From Vibrio atypicus (GTDB taxonomy: Bacteria > Pseudomonadota > Gammaproteobacteria > Enterobacterales > Vibrionaceae): a stretch of DNA of 64,000 nucleotides. Shown one piece after another: positions 26,675-35,687 of this stretch; positions within the stretch are counted from its first letter, which is position 1; each line of letters begins with the position of its first letter. Below the pieces are notes generated by a model. That model was not told the origin of the DNA, ran no database searches, and was given only the letters and a program-made list of their open reading frames with translations. Position numbers and translations under genes: made by a program. The stretch spans positions 109,831-173,830 of the forward strand of contig NZ_BLID01000002.1 in the NCBI RefSeq assembly GCF_009811315.1, read 5' to 3'.

Positions 26675-27286
26675 ATGACCCTTTCTGTTTTTGCGTCTCT
26701 ATTTATAGTTACGCTTCTTGGCACAATGACACCCGGTCAGAGTGTTATTATGGTTTCTCGTCATACGCTTGCTGGTGGCAGGTTCAATGGTATCGTTACT
26801 TCTTTATCTCATGCGATTGGGGTAGGGATTTACGCTTTACTCTCGCTAACTGGCCTGGCTCTAGTTCTTAAAAACTCTCCCGTTGTATTCCATACCATTA
26901 CCTATATCGGAGCTGCTTATCTGTTCTATTTAGGAGGATGTTCGTTGTGCTCGAAGGGAGGGCTAACAGATAAAATTTCGCGTGGTCAATCATGTAGCCT
27001 TTTCGAATCGGCGCGTGATGGATTTATGATTTCTTTACTGAATCCTAAGATCATTATTTTCTTTCTAGCGTTATTTAGCCAGTTTGTCTCGTTAGGTGAT
27101 GATTTCATGAGTAAAGCCATCATAGTCACAACTCCGGTTGTTTTGGACGCAGTATGGTACTCATTCATTGCATGTGTGTTGTCACTACCGAATACGATCA
27201 CTCGTCTACGTAAACACTCAATCTTTATTGATCGATTGTCCGGAGTGGTACTGATTGGGTTGGCGATTAAAGTTACCTTGGTGTAA
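26675..27286 (+). CDS. LysE family amino-acid exporter
   Basis: A 203-aa inner-membrane protein with about six hydrophobic segments. It has the LysE/RhtB signature near the N-terminus (GTMTPGQSVIMVSRHTLAGGRFNGI...LSHAIGVG) and the DGFMISLLNPKIIIFFLALFSQF motif in the middle. The family exports basic amino acids, homoserine, threonine or similar; the substrate here is unknown. SD GAGG with 5-base spacing. A 27-codon frame follows after 13 bases and is probably cotranscribed. Confidence 0.87.
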   Translation: MTLSVFASLFIVTLLGTMTPGQSVIMVSRHTLAGGRFNGIVTSLSHAIGVGIYALLSLTGLALVLKNSPVVFHTITYIGAAYLFYLGGCSLCSKGGLTDKISRGQSCSLFESARDGFMISLLNPKIIIFFLALFSQFVSLGDDFMSKAIIVTTPVVLDAVWYSFIACVLSLPNTITRLRKHSIFIDRLSGVVLIGLAIKVTLV

Positions 27287-27299
27287 TGAGGGGATAGTT

Positions 27300-27383
27300 A
27301 TGACTCGTTTTGAGAAAGCATGTTTTACCATTGCCTTCATACTATTCTTAATAGGCACGGGCATCACGTTGTATCAATGGTAG
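27300..27383 (+). CDS. 27-aa membrane microprotein downstream of LysE exporter
   Basis: This short frame begins 13 bases after the exporter stop, with a near-ideal Shine-Dalgarno (GAGGGG, 6-base spacing). The product starts MTRFEKACF, has one hydrophobic helix (about residues 8-24) and ends YQW. A strong SD, a helix of membrane-spanning length and coupling to a transporter gene all support translation. I do not recognise the family. It may act on the LysE protein or be independent; position alone cannot tell. Confidence 0.62.
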   Translation: MTRFEKACFTIAFILFLIGTGITLYQW

Positions 27384-27439
27384 TTAAGTGACACTACAAT
27401 TGTGGTGAATAACTGTACAATCCATTATTAAAGGCAACA

Positions 27440-27469
27440 AAAAGGCCGATGTTTTCACATCGGCCTTTT
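27440..27469. terminator. bidirectional terminator between LysE operon and minE
   Basis: AAAAGGCCGATGT / ACATCGGCCTTTT with loop TTTC. On the minus strand TTTTTGTTG follows, ending the min operon. Confidence 0.85.
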
Positions 27470-27490
27470 GAAACTCAAACTACTTTAGGT

Positions 27491-27754
27491 TTACTTTTCG
27501 TCTTCAGGTAACTTAACGTTAAGTTCCAAAACGGAAATATCATCGTCTTTATGCTCGAAAGACAAATCAACCATAGAAGGGTCAATCGCCACATATTTAC
27601 CAATCACTTTAAGAATGTCTTCTTTAAGCTGAGGTAAGTAAGAAGGTGCTGGATCACCTTGACTGCGACGTTCTGCAACAATGATCTGTAGTCGCTCTTT
27701 GGCTAAGTTCGCAGAGCTTTTCTTCTGCGGGCGAAAAAATTCAAGTAATGACAT
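27491..27754 (-). CDS. minE: cell division topological specificity factor MinE
   Basis: The 87-aa protein releases MinD from the membrane by stimulating its ATPase, driving the pole-to-pole Min oscillation that places the septum at mid-cell. It starts with the amphipathic [12 protein letters not shown] membrane segment, then the MinD-contact region [13 protein letters not shown] and the dimerising beta domain. It is the last gene of minC-minD-minE, 6 bases after minD. Confidence 0.97.
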   Translation of the reverse strand: MSLLEFFRPQKKSSANLAKERLQIIVAERRSQGDPAPSYLPQLKEDILKVIGKYVAIDPSMVDLSFEHKDDDISVLELNVKLPEDEK

Positions 27755-27760
27755 GCCGAT

Positions 27761-28573
27761 TTAGCCTCCGAATAGACGTTTAAAGATTCCTTTCTTCTGT
27801 TCAGTCAGGAAGCGGAAATCCACTTGCTGGCCAAGCAGACGCTCAACTGTGTCATCGTAAGCCATACCTGCGTCAGACTGGTCATCAAAAATGACAGGTA
27901 CACCCTTGTTTGAAGCATTTAACACGGCTTGGCTTTCTGGAATAACACCTAGCAGCGAAATGTGAAGGATCTCTTCTACATCTTCAACACTCAGCATCTC
28001 ACCTTGTGTTACACGCGCTGGATTGTAACGTGTTAGTAGCAAGTGTTGCTTCACAGGTTCTAGACCTTCTTCTGCACGGCGAGACTTAGAGTCTAAAATG
28101 CCAAGAATACGGTCAGAATCGCGCACTGAAGAGACTTCAGGGTTTGTGGTTACGATAGCTTCATCTGCAAAGTATAGCGCCATTAGTGCACCTTGCTCGA
28201 TGCCCGCTGGAGAATCACAGATAACAAAGTCAAACCCCATCTCGTCAAGCTCATCCAGAACGCGGCGAACCCCTTCTTTAGTTAGGGCATCTTTATCGCG
28301 CGTTTGAGACGCTGGAAGAATGAATAGATTCTCTGTTCGCTTGTCTTTGATCATCGCTTGATTCAGCGTCGCTTCACCATTAATCACGTTAACGAAGTCA
28401 TAAACAACGCGTCTTTCACAACCCATGATTAAATCGAGATTACGCAAGCCAATATCGAAATCGATAACTGCTGTTTTCTTACCTTTTACCGCTAGGCCAG
28501 AAGCAATTGCTGCGCTTGATGTCGTCTTACCAACGCCACCTTTTCCTGACGTTACAACAATAATGCGTGCCAT
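27761..28573 (-). CDS. minD: septum site-determining ATPase MinD
   Basis: This 270-aa ParA/MinD-type ATPase binds the membrane in its ATP form and recruits MinC. The deviant Walker A motif GKGGVGKTT is at residues 10-18, and the switch region and CDSPAGIE motif follow. The C-terminal amphipathic membrane-targeting helix (about the last 12 residues, KKGIFKRLFGG) is present. It is the middle gene of minCDE. Confidence 0.98.
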   Translation of the reverse strand: MARIIVVTSGKGGVGKTTSSAAIASGLAVKGKKTAVIDFDIGLRNLDLIMGCERRVVYDFVNVINGEATLNQAMIKDKRTENLFILPASQTRDKDALTKEGVRRVLDELDEMGFDFVICDSPAGIEQGALMALYFADEAIVTTNPEVSSVRDSDRILGILDSKSRRAEEGLEPVKQHLLLTRYNPARVTQGEMLSVEDVEEILHISLLGVIPESQAVLNASNKGVPVIFDDQSDAGMAYDDTVERLLGQQVDFRFLTEQKKGIFKRLFGG

Positions 28574-28592
28574 TATGTGTTCCTTATAAATC

Positions 28593-29255
28593 TTATATCG
28601 TTAATGACTCAAACTTGAGCGAGTCATTGTCCAAACTAAACAATACTTTTTGTTGCCAAAATTCTTCAGCAAACTGTTCTGTTAGCCAATAATGGCCAGC
28701 GATAGACATTAATTCGGCGTTGAGCTTATTGCAGATGATGACTGCATCTTTGTTGCCGCTTGCACCCGCAATGGCACGACCGCGTAAGGTTCCATGAATA
28801 TGGATAGACCCATCTGCAATGACCTCAGCCCCTTCGCTCACATGATTGAGCACCACAAGATCACAATCTTTCGCGTAAATCTGTTGGCCAGATCGAACGG
28901 GCGAACGTACAATTTTAGTCGGAGCCAACTTTGCAGGCGCTTGATTCGGTGACTTACTGGCTGACATAATCGCAAAAGAGGCTTCTCGTGCGAGATTCTG
29001 AGCTCGTTTGTCTTTACAGCCTGCAACGCCTACCGGAATCATACCGGCGTCTGAAATTCCTTGCTTCAATGCATGAAAGTCTATTTCACCATCAACTTTC
29101 GCAATATTGATGACAACAGGCGCATGAGCAAAAAATGCTGGCGCTTGTTCAACCTTCTCATTAAGGAATTTGACCGTATTTTCTACATCATTGTCGCTAA
29201 GGTGCAAAACTGACAATGTGAAGCTACTGCCTTTTAGGTCTGTTGAATGTGACAT
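28593..29255 (-). CDS. minC: septum site-determining protein MinC
   Basis: A 220-aa inhibitor of FtsZ polymerisation. The N-terminal domain (about residues 1-105) acts on FtsZ. A Pro/Ala/Lys linker leads to the C-terminal beta-helix domain with [39 protein letters not shown] repeats (starting near residue 130), which binds MinD and dimerises. It is the first gene of the min operon and is divergent from ycgL. Confidence 0.96.
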   Translation of the reverse strand: MSHSTDLKGSSFTLSVLHLSDNDVENTVKFLNEKVEQAPAFFAHAPVVINIAKVDGEIDFHALKQGISDAGMIPVGVAGCKDKRAQNLAREASFAIMSASKSPNQAPAKLAPTKIVRSPVRSGQQIYAKDCDLVVLNHVSEGAEVIADGSIHIHGTLRGRAIAGASGNKDAVIICNKLNAELMSIAGHYWLTEQFAEEFWQQKVLFSLDNDSLKFESLTI

Positions 29256-29417
29256 CTTTTACTTACAACCTCGTAAGGGCGTTGCCTGAGACTAGGGGTG
29301 TCATGTTATATTCCCACAATAAGCACAGCAAGTTATCTTGCGCTCAATTGAGTGTTTTGCTCTCAAAAATAGCGAAACACTGACGTTCAATGATCATAAA
29401 CGGACAAAAGGCTCTCT

Positions 29418-29708
29418 ATGCTTTGTGCAATTTACAAAAGTTCTAAAAAAGAAGGCGCGTACCTCTACATCCCAAAAAAGGATGATTTTTCACAAGTTCC
29501 TGACACATTGATGCAAATGTTTGGCAAACCTATTATGGTGATGGTCATCAAAATGGATGGTCGTAAACTGGCTACCGTAGACATTGATAAAGTGCGTCAG
29601 TCTCTTGAAGATGACGGTTTTTTCTTACAGTTACCACCACCACAAAAAAATGTGCTTGAAGAATACAAAGAGCTGAAAAAAGCTCGCCAGCAATCTGAAA
29701 ATAAATAA
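29418..29708 (+). CDS. ycgL: YcgL domain-containing protein
   Basis: A 96-aa cytosolic protein of unknown function with the YcgL fold. The start MLCAIYKS(S)KK and [14 protein letters not shown], then MVMVIKM and GFFLQLPPP, match the family closely. Its place beside minC is conserved in gammaproteobacteria. The next gene starts 38 bases downstream, so the two may be cotranscribed. Confidence 0.93.
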   Translation: MLCAIYKSSKKEGAYLYIPKKDDFSQVPDTLMQMFGKPIMVMVIKMDGRKLATVDIDKVRQSLEDDGFFLQLPPPQKNVLEEYKELKKARQQSENK

Positions 29709-29746
29709 CAAACAGATTTGCTTTCAACTTGCTCAAGGAGGGCAAT

Positions 29747-30718
29747 GTGAAGAAATTATTGTCAGTCATACTAGGTGTTACTTTTGCTAGCTCAGTGTGG
29801 GCCAACGAAGTGAGCTTTGATCGATACGTTGAAGGGTTAAAGCAAGAGGCCCGAAGCCAAGGGGTTTCTGAACAAATCATTACCCAAGCTTTTGAAAACG
29901 TGACATACAAACCGCGTGCAGTAAAAGCCGACAGAAACCAACCAGAAAAAAAACTCACTTTGGATGAGTACATTCCTCGAGCTGTACCAGACTGGAAAGT
30001 GAAGCAGGCGAAAGAGCTTTATACCAAACACGCTGAAGAGCTCAATCGTATTGGTGATGAATATGGCGTCCAACCTCGTTTCATTGTCGCGCTTTGGGGC
30101 GTTGAGAGTAATTTTGGCCGATTTACTGGTAATTACAGCGTGATTGATGCGCTATCTACCATGGCGTATGACGGACGCCGCGAAGCTTTTTTCCGCAAAG
30201 AGGCGATGGCAGCTCTGCAAATTCTAGATGAAGGTCATATTCCGGTTGAGGAGTTTAAGGGCTCTTGGGCTGGGGCTATGGGTCAATGCCAGTTTATGCC
30301 GAGTTCATTCCTTTCGTTTGCCGCAGATGGTAACGGCGATGGAAAAAAAGATATTTGGAATAGTGAAGCGGACGTGTTCGCCTCCGCTGCGAACTACTTG
30401 AGCCAATCGGGTTGGGGTAATAAGCATACGTGGGGACGTCAGGTTAAGCTTCCAGATGGTTTTGATACCAGTATTCAAGGCCGTGGAGAAGGTAAAGGGA
30501 AGTACTTACAAGAGTGGAGCAAGTTGGGGATTACACGGTATGACGGTCGCCCATTACCGAAGCTTGATGAAGACATTCAGGCTTGGTTGATTGCACCTGA
30601 TGATGCGAATGGCCGTGTTTACCTTGTCTACAATAATTACAACGTATTGATGAAGTGGAATCGCTCTTACTACTTCGCACTGGCGGTGAGTCATCTAGCC
30701 GATAGAATCGTGTTGTAA
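29747..30718 (+). CDS. lytic murein transglycosylase, MltB-like (SLT_2 domain)
   Basis: A 323-aa periplasmic enzyme that cleaves peptidoglycan glycan strands to 1,6-anhydro-muropeptides. The GTG at 29747 follows AAGGAGG, giving a signal peptide (about residues 1-19, SVWA) without a lipobox Cys, so it is a soluble relative of MltB. The catalytic Glu lies in WGVESNFGRFTG near residue 115; AGAMGQCQFMPSSFLSFA and the aspartate-rich GNGDGKKDIW loop are typical. An upstream TTG at 29729 is in frame but less likely. Confidence 0.92.
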   Translation: MKKLLSVILGVTFASSVWANEVSFDRYVEGLKQEARSQGVSEQIITQAFENVTYKPRAVKADRNQPEKKLTLDEYIPRAVPDWKVKQAKELYTKHAEELNRIGDEYGVQPRFIVALWGVESNFGRFTGNYSVIDALSTMAYDGRREAFFRKEAMAALQILDEGHIPVEEFKGSWAGAMGQCQFMPSSFLSFAADGNGDGKKDIWNSEADVFASAANYLSQSGWGNKHTWGRQVKLPDGFDTSIQGRGEGKGKYLQEWSKLGITRYDGRPLPKLDEDIQAWLIAPDDANGRVYLVYNNYNVLMKWNRSYYFALAVSHLADRIVL

Positions 30719-30726
30719 TATCACTA

Positions 30727-30751
30727 GGGAGCTCTCAGGAGCTCCTTTTTT
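30727..30751 (+). terminator. terminator of lytic transglycosylase gene
   Basis: GGAGCTC / GAGCTCC with loop TCAG followed by TTTTTT. Confidence 0.8.
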
Positions 30752-30766
30752 AATTTAGGAATAAAT

Positions 30767-31717
30767 GTGTTATCTGATCGTGCTTCGCAAATGGTCGTGT
30801 TTGCAGCTTTACTAACTCACAAGAACTTTACGGCAGCGGCGAAAAGTCTCGGCGTATCGGTCTCTCATGTCAGCAAACAACTCGCTCAGCTAGAAGAATC
30901 TCTGGGTGTTAAGCTTGTGCAGAGAACGACGCGTACTTTTACTCCCACCGAAGTTGGTGAGCAGTTTTACCATCATTGCCAAAAAATGGTGCAAACGGTC
31001 GAGGAAGCGCAGCGCGAAATCGAAAGTCAGCGAGACGAGGTTGCTGGTTTGATCAAAATTGGTCTCTCCCAATCTTTTGGAACACTCCACATTTTACCCG
31101 CTATTGATGAGCTTCGAATGCGTTACCCTAATCTTCAGGTAGAAATGCATTTGTTTGATTATCGAGTTGATATGCTTCAAGAGGGACTAGATCTCTGGAT
31201 CACCAATAATGAAACTTTGCCTGAAGGTTACGTGGCACAACGCATTGCTGACAGTAAGTTTGTGCTGGTAGCGTCACCGGATTATCTAGTAAAAAATGAA
31301 ATGCCTCACCACCCGAATGACTTGGTCGATCATAACTGTTTGATTTATAGAAGTTGGGAGCGAGATTACACGAGCTGGGCTTTTTCTAAGCCGACTAATC
31401 AGTTGAACGTTAAAGTCTCAGGTAATTACTCAGTTGATTTGGCAGAAGCGGTTCGTGACGCGGCGGTAGCAGGGTGGGGGATTGCTTATCTTGCGACTTA
31501 TTTGATTCGAGATGAGTTTAAAGGCGGACAACTAATTCAATTGCTACCTGATTGGCAGCCAAGTCAAGATATGCCATTTTACGCGGTTTACCCAAGTCGA
31601 CGCTATTTACCGACAAAGACGGCGGCGGTAATTGAATTTATCAAGCAGAAGATTGGGTCGCCGTGTCATTGGGATAAGCGGCTTTCTCCATACATTCAGT
31701 ACTCCAAAACCCAATAG
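30767..31717 (+). CDS. LysR family transcriptional regulator
   Basis: The 316-aa regulator has a winged helix at residues about 8-65 (FTAAAKSLGVSVSHVSKQLAQLEESLGVKLVQRTTR), then the two-lobed effector domain. The helix-turn-helix resembles the group of LTTRs that includes DsdC/TrxA-like and AaeR-like regulators; the effector is unknown. It starts with GTG (AGGA 6 bases upstream). nupC lies downstream in the same direction, so it may regulate nupC. Paired inverted repeats between them (31731-31767) are candidate binding sites. Confidence 0.87.
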   Translation: MLSDRASQMVVFAALLTHKNFTAAAKSLGVSVSHVSKQLAQLEESLGVKLVQRTTRTFTPTEVGEQFYHHCQKMVQTVEEAQREIESQRDEVAGLIKIGLSQSFGTLHILPAIDELRMRYPNLQVEMHLFDYRVDMLQEGLDLWITNNETLPEGYVAQRIADSKFVLVASPDYLVKNEMPHHPNDLVDHNCLIYRSWERDYTSWAFSKPTNQLNVKVSGNYSVDLAEAVRDAAVAGWGIAYLATYLIRDEFKGGQLIQLLPDWQPSQDMPFYAVYPSRRYLPTKTAAVIEFIKQKIGSPCHWDKRLSPYIQYSKTQ

Positions 31718-31730
31718 CAGCACGATAGAT

Positions 31731-31767
31731 TGTTTCTGTTTTTAGAAACATATTTTCCAAATGGAAA
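31731..31767. promoter_or_regulatory. two adjacent inverted repeats between LysR gene and nupC
   Basis: TGTTTCT (31731-31737) / AGAAACA (31744-31750), then TTTCCA (31754-31759) / TGGAAA (31762-31767). The first may also be a weak terminator of the regulator. The pair lies about 170-205 bases upstream of nupC, so they could be operator sites. Confidence 0.4.
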
Positions 31768-31936
31768 TAATCTCGCTTAGCAATCGTTTATCTTTAACAA
31801 AAACAATCAATTAGGCTTCTGGTGTTTAATTGACCAGAAGAAAGTACACTCCATTAACAAATGTGATTTGCATCTCATTTTTAACTGAATATTATCCGAC
31901 GCCAATCTTGTTCCCCCAATTTTAGTCGGATCTTTT

Positions 31937-33136
31937 ATGAACTCACTTCTCGGAATCATTGCCATTCTTGTTTTGGCATGGTCACTTTCTACCAACAGAA
32001 AAAATATTAATTTTAAAACCGTATCGTTGGCATTTGCTCTACAGATCTGTTTTGCGTTGCTTGTCCTTTATGTACCAGCAGGCAAAGATGCTTTAAACAG
32101 CGTGACAGGTGCAGTTTCAAACTTGATCAATTATGGTCAAGAAGGCATTGCCTTTTTGTTTGGTGGTTTAGCGACAGGCGGTTTTACTTTTGCCATCAAT
32201 GTGTTGGGGATCATTATTTTCTTCTCTGCTCTTATCTCGGGCCTTTACCATATTGGCCTTATGCCTAAAGTGATCAATATCATTGGTGGTGGATTACAAA
32301 AGTTATTGGGTATTGGCCGCGCTGAGTCTTTATCTGCAACTGCGAACATTTTTGTGGGAATGATTGAAGCTCCGCTAGTAGTAAAACCTTACCTAAAACA
32401 CATGACGGATTCTCAATTCTTCGCTGTGATGACGGGCGGCTTGGCTTCTGTCGCTGGTGGTACGCTGGTCGGATACGCATCACTTGGTGTTGATCTTAAC
32501 TTCCTGATTGCAGCAGCATTTATGTCTGCTCCCGCTGGCCTGTTGATGGCAAAAATCATGGTGCCAGAAACAGAGAAAATCGACGCAAGTGTTGAACTGG
32601 ATAATGTTGAAATGCCTCGCGCTACGAATGTCGTTGAAGCGATGGCTGACGGCGCTATGTCTGGCCTTCGTATTGCCGTTGCGGTAGGCGCAACCCTGCT
32701 TGCCTTTGTCAGCGTGATTGCCATGCTGAACGGTATGCTTGGTTGGGCGGGTAGCCTATTCGGTATCGATCTCAGTTTTGAACTGGTTCTTGGTTATCTA
32801 TTTGCACCTGTTGCTTGGTTGCTTGGTATCCCGTGGAGTGAAGCAATTACGGCGGGATCTCTGATTGGTAATAAGATTGTTGTTAATGAGTTTGTTGCCT
32901 TTATTCAATTGATGGAAGTAAAGCCACTGTTAAGTGAACACTCACAAGCTATTGTTACTTTTGCTCTTTGTGGTTTTGCCAATATTTCTACTATGGCGAT
33001 GCTGATTGGCGGCCTAGGTAGCTTGGTTCCAGAGAAACGCACCTTTATTTCTAAGTTTGGATTCCGCGCTATTGCTGCCGGTGTTATGGCGAACTTGATG
33101 AGCGCATCAATTGCTGGTGTCATTTTAAGCCTGTAA
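31937..33136 (+). CDS. nupC: concentrative nucleoside transporter NupC
   Basis: A 399-aa inner-membrane symporter of the CNT family that takes up pyrimidine and purine nucleosides with Na+ (the V. cholerae homologue is a known Na+-coupled example) or H+. Visible family regions are GQEGIAFLFGG, SALISGLYHIG, the ATANIFVGMIEAPLVVKPY segment, GGLASVAGGTLVGY, and the C-terminal NEFVAF...FALCGFANISTMAM that forms the substrate site. About ten hydrophobic segments are seen. It is followed by a strong terminator. Confidence 0.95.
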   Translation: MNSLLGIIAILVLAWSLSTNRKNINFKTVSLAFALQICFALLVLYVPAGKDALNSVTGAVSNLINYGQEGIAFLFGGLATGGFTFAINVLGIIIFFSALISGLYHIGLMPKVINIIGGGLQKLLGIGRAESLSATANIFVGMIEAPLVVKPYLKHMTDSQFFAVMTGGLASVAGGTLVGYASLGVDLNFLIAAAFMSAPAGLLMAKIMVPETEKIDASVELDNVEMPRATNVVEAMADGAMSGLRIAVAVGATLLAFVSVIAMLNGMLGWAGSLFGIDLSFELVLGYLFAPVAWLLGIPWSEAITAGSLIGNKIVVNEFVAFIQLMEVKPLLSEHSQAIVTFALCGFANISTMAMLIGGLGSLVPEKRTFISKFGFRAIAAGVMANLMSASIAGVILSL

Positions 33137-33204
33137 TTACGGTCATTAATAACCAGATTGTCATGCCTAATAACGCAGGATGACAGCGCGTTTAATTAAA
33201 ACGA

Positions 33205-33239
33205 AAAAGGGTTGATGCTTTTAAACATCAACCCTTTTG
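33205..33239. terminator. bidirectional terminator between nupC and folD
   Basis: AAAAGGGTTGATG / CATCAACCCTTTT around an 8-base loop, with A/T tracts on both sides. Confidence 0.9.
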
Positions 33240-33267
33240 TATTTGAGTGAAATGAGCTTAGTTAGCT

Positions 33268-34128
33268 TTATTTCTTAGTGTGGAACTGCTCACACGCAAT
33301 CATGGTATTTTCAATCAAGCTTGCGACGGTCATTGGACCTACACCACCTGGTACAGGAGTAATAAAGCTCGCGTTATCGCGTGCTTTGTCATACTCGACA
33401 TCACCAACGAGTTTACCTGACTCTAATCGGTTGATACCCACATCGACCACGACTGCACCTTTCTTAATCCAATCGCCAGGAATAAAGTTAGGTTTACCAA
33501 CGGCTACAACAACAACATCGGCTTGACGAACATGCCCTTCAAGATCTTTTGTAAAACGGTGACAAGTTGTCGTCGTGCAACCCGCTAAAAGCAGCTCCAG
33601 TGTCATAGGGCGGCCAACGATATTCGATGCACCAACAACTACTGCGTGTTTACCGCGAAGATCGATATTGTAACGATCAAGTAGCGTAATAATACCTTTC
33701 GGAGTACATGAACGTAGCTTAGGGATACGTTGGGCTAGGCGACCGACGTTGTATGGGTGGAAGCCATCAACATCTTTTTCTGGGTGGATGCGTTCTAGTA
33801 CGTGTGTAGTATCAATACCAGCAGGAAGGGGGAGCTGCACTAGGATCCCGTCAATATCACTATCTGCATTCAGCTCATCAATAAGAGCAAGTAATTCTTC
33901 TTCGCTAGACGTCGCCGGAAGGTCAAAAGATTTGGAGACAAAGCCAACTTCCTCACATGCACGACGTTTACTGCCGACATAAACTTGAGAAGCAGGGTCT
34001 TCACCAACAAGTACTACCGCAAGACCAGGAGCACGCAGGCCAGCTTCAACACGAGCTTTTACACGAGCAGCAACCTCTGATCGAACAGTTTGAGAAATAA
34101 GCGTTCCATCGATATTTTGAGCAGTCAT
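33268..34128 (-). CDS. folD: methylenetetrahydrofolate dehydrogenase/cyclohydrolase
   Basis: A 286-aa cytosolic bifunctional enzyme that interconverts 5,10-methylene-THF, 5,10-methenyl-THF and 10-formyl-THF with NADP. The catalytic Lys/Tyr region [23 protein letters not shown], the NADP motif [11 protein letters not shown] and the C-terminal [10 protein letters not shown] are all present. SD AAGGAAAG before ATG 34128. It lies beside tRNA-Arg(UCU), the same neighbour as in E. coli. Confidence 0.97.
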   Translation of the reverse strand: MTAQNIDGTLISQTVRSEVAARVKARVEAGLRAPGLAVVLVGEDPASQVYVGSKRRACEEVGFVSKSFDLPATSSEEELLALIDELNADSDIDGILVQLPLPAGIDTTHVLERIHPEKDVDGFHPYNVGRLAQRIPKLRSCTPKGIITLLDRYNIDLRGKHAVVVGASNIVGRPMTLELLLAGCTTTTCHRFTKDLEGHVRQADVVVVAVGKPNFIPGDWIKKGAVVVDVGINRLESGKLVGDVEYDKARDNASFITPVPGGVGPMTVASLIENTMIACEQFHTKK

Positions 34129-34287
34129 GACTTTCCTTCAATTAGAATGGCGAATAATTTGCAGCGCATTGTCGCAAATTATTTGATGAACATCTATAAG
34201 CAAACGTTTGCTTCGTGGTAAATTTAATCAGATTTACAATCGGTGGCCTTTTTTTGTTCATTCAGATCAGTTTGTTACGAAAAGCCC

Positions 34288-34315
34288 TTGTTTTAAGAAA
34301 TCGAACTCGTATAAT
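34288..34315 (+). promoter_or_regulatory. promoter of tRNA-Arg
   Basis: The -35 TTGTTT (34288-34293), a 16-base spacer and a perfect -10 TATAAT (34310-34315) place the start about 7 bases before the mature tRNA, with a GC-containing discriminator. Confidence 0.6.
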
Positions 34316-34328
34316 CCTTCCCTGTAGC

Positions 34329-34405
34329 GCGCCCTTAGCTCAGCTGGATAGAGCACGTCCCTTCTAAGGATGTGGTCGTAGGTTCGAATCCTACAGGGCG
34401 TGCCA
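34329..34405 (+). tRNA. argU: tRNA-Arg(UCU)
   Basis: The 77-nt tRNA has acceptor GCGCCCT paired with AGGGCGT (first pair G-U), D arm AGCTCAGCTGGATAGAGC, anticodon loop CTTCTAA (anticodon TCT), T arm with GGTTCGAATCC and an encoded CCA. It closely resembles E. coli argU, which reads the rare AGA codon. tRNA-Arg(UCU) is a well-known integration site for mobile DNA. Confidence 0.97.
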
Positions 34406-34414
34406 TTTATTCTA

Positions 34415-34457
34415 AAAAGCCCCGATAACTCAATGAGTTATCGGGGCTTTTGCGTTT
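34415..34457 (+). terminator. tRNA-Arg terminator (copy 1 of duplicated hairpin)
   Basis: AAAAGCCCCGATAACT / AGTTATCGGGGCTTTT with loop CAATG, followed by TGCGTTTTT. A near-copy occurs at 37881-37916. Confidence 0.88.
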
Positions 34458-34802
34458 TTGAGACCCTCGGTGACGCCGTTAAAAGCCTTTCTATTTTTTT
34501 AAATTTCCTATCAAGAACACTATTTATTTAGAAGTCACCTGTAGCTAGGTGCTGAAGACCAAATACTCTATAAAATATAGAGGTGTATGTTTTCCCTACT
34601 AAATGTATTGACGAATTGAGATAATAGGCTTGGAATGCGGATGCACACGTATGAATGAAAGTAAAATCTAGTATCAAACAAGTCGCAAATATAAGCGTTA
34701 TGTGTCAGATGGAGTATAACTCTCCTCTAGAGAATTAGATGGCGCATAGATACTATTTATCGGCTTCCGCTTAAGGTTAAGTGGCTAATCAAGGAGAGAT
34801 GA
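34458..34802. other. gene-free stretch upstream of XRE regulator
   Basis: About 345 bases without a gene. Short hairpins are visible: CACCT/AGGTG near 34537-34552 and CTCTATA/TATAGAG near 34568-34584. AT-rich; probably the promoter region of the regulator and a boundary of inserted DNA. Confidence 0.45.
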
Positions 34803-35567
34803 ATGTCGGAGTGTGAACAGGTCATTCAGGCGCTGAAAAAGCAGTTAAAATCGCGTGGTGTGAATTATCAGGAGGTCGCAAAAGTGCTGGATTTGAGTGA
34901 AGGTTCAGTAAAGCGCCTTTTCTCAAACGGTGGCAGTATGAGCCTTGATCGTTTGTCTGCGGTGTGTGATCTGATTGATCTGGAAATGGCAGCCCTGTTT
35001 AAGCTTGCCGAAGAAGAGAGTCAGAGCCTTTCTTCATTGACTTGGGAGCAAGAAAAACAGTTGGTGGCTGATAAAGTGTTGCTGTTAGTCGCCGTTTGTA
35101 TCACCAATGGCTATCGTTTTGAACAGATCTTAAGCCAATACAATCTCAGCGAACCTCAATTAATTCAAAAATTGGCGCATCTTGATCGCATCAAAGTGAT
35201 TGAGTTGATGCCGGGTAATCGCATTAAGCTCAAGATTTCTTCATCGTTTTCGTGGATTGCTGGAGGCCCTATCCAACAATTCTTTCAGCAACAGGTCATA
35301 AATACCTTCTTTCGCACACACTTTTCTAAAAATGACGAAAAACTGGTGATGTCGACCGGGTTGATGTCTTTGCCTACCAATTACAAGTTCCAACAGCGCA
35401 TTCAGCGTTTGGTGAAAGAATTCTATGAATCGTGCGACAGCGATAGTGATTTATCTATGGAGGAGCGGCATGGCACCTCGATGGTGATCGCAATGCGTCG
35501 CTGGACCTTCCCACTGTTTGATGAATTCGAAACAGAAGGCGATACTGTGAAAAGTCGCGCCGGATAA
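34803..35567 (+). CDS. XRE-type helix-turn-helix regulator
   Basis: The 254-aa protein has an N-terminal Cro/CI-type helix-turn-helix (about residues 8-65, VNYQEVAKVLDLSEGSVKRLFSNGG), followed by about 180 residues with no family I can name, containing LVAVCITNGYRFEQIL and a helical C-terminus. ATG 34803 follows AAGGAGAG. It is 120 bases upstream of the VIT/VWA gene in the same direction and may control it. This pairing is the core of the segment between the two tRNA-Arg terminator copies. Confidence 0.82.
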   Translation: MSECEQVIQALKKQLKSRGVNYQEVAKVLDLSEGSVKRLFSNGGSMSLDRLSAVCDLIDLEMAALFKLAEEESQSLSSLTWEQEKQLVADKVLLLVAVCITNGYRFEQILSQYNLSEPQLIQKLAHLDRIKVIELMPGNRIKLKISSSFSWIAGGPIQQFFQQQVINTFFRTHFSKNDEKLVMSTGLMSLPTNYKFQQRIQRLVKEFYESCDSDSDLSMEERHGTSMVIAMRRWTFPLFDEFETEGDTVKSRAG

Positions 35568-35687
35568 TACCTGCAGTATTACTATTTGCCACTTTGCCTG
35601 CTGAGCTTTGTGGTTATGCAGCCTTCATGCAACCTACTGAGCAACCGGAGAAAGATTCTCTGATGACAGAAGGTAAAGGAGGCTATG

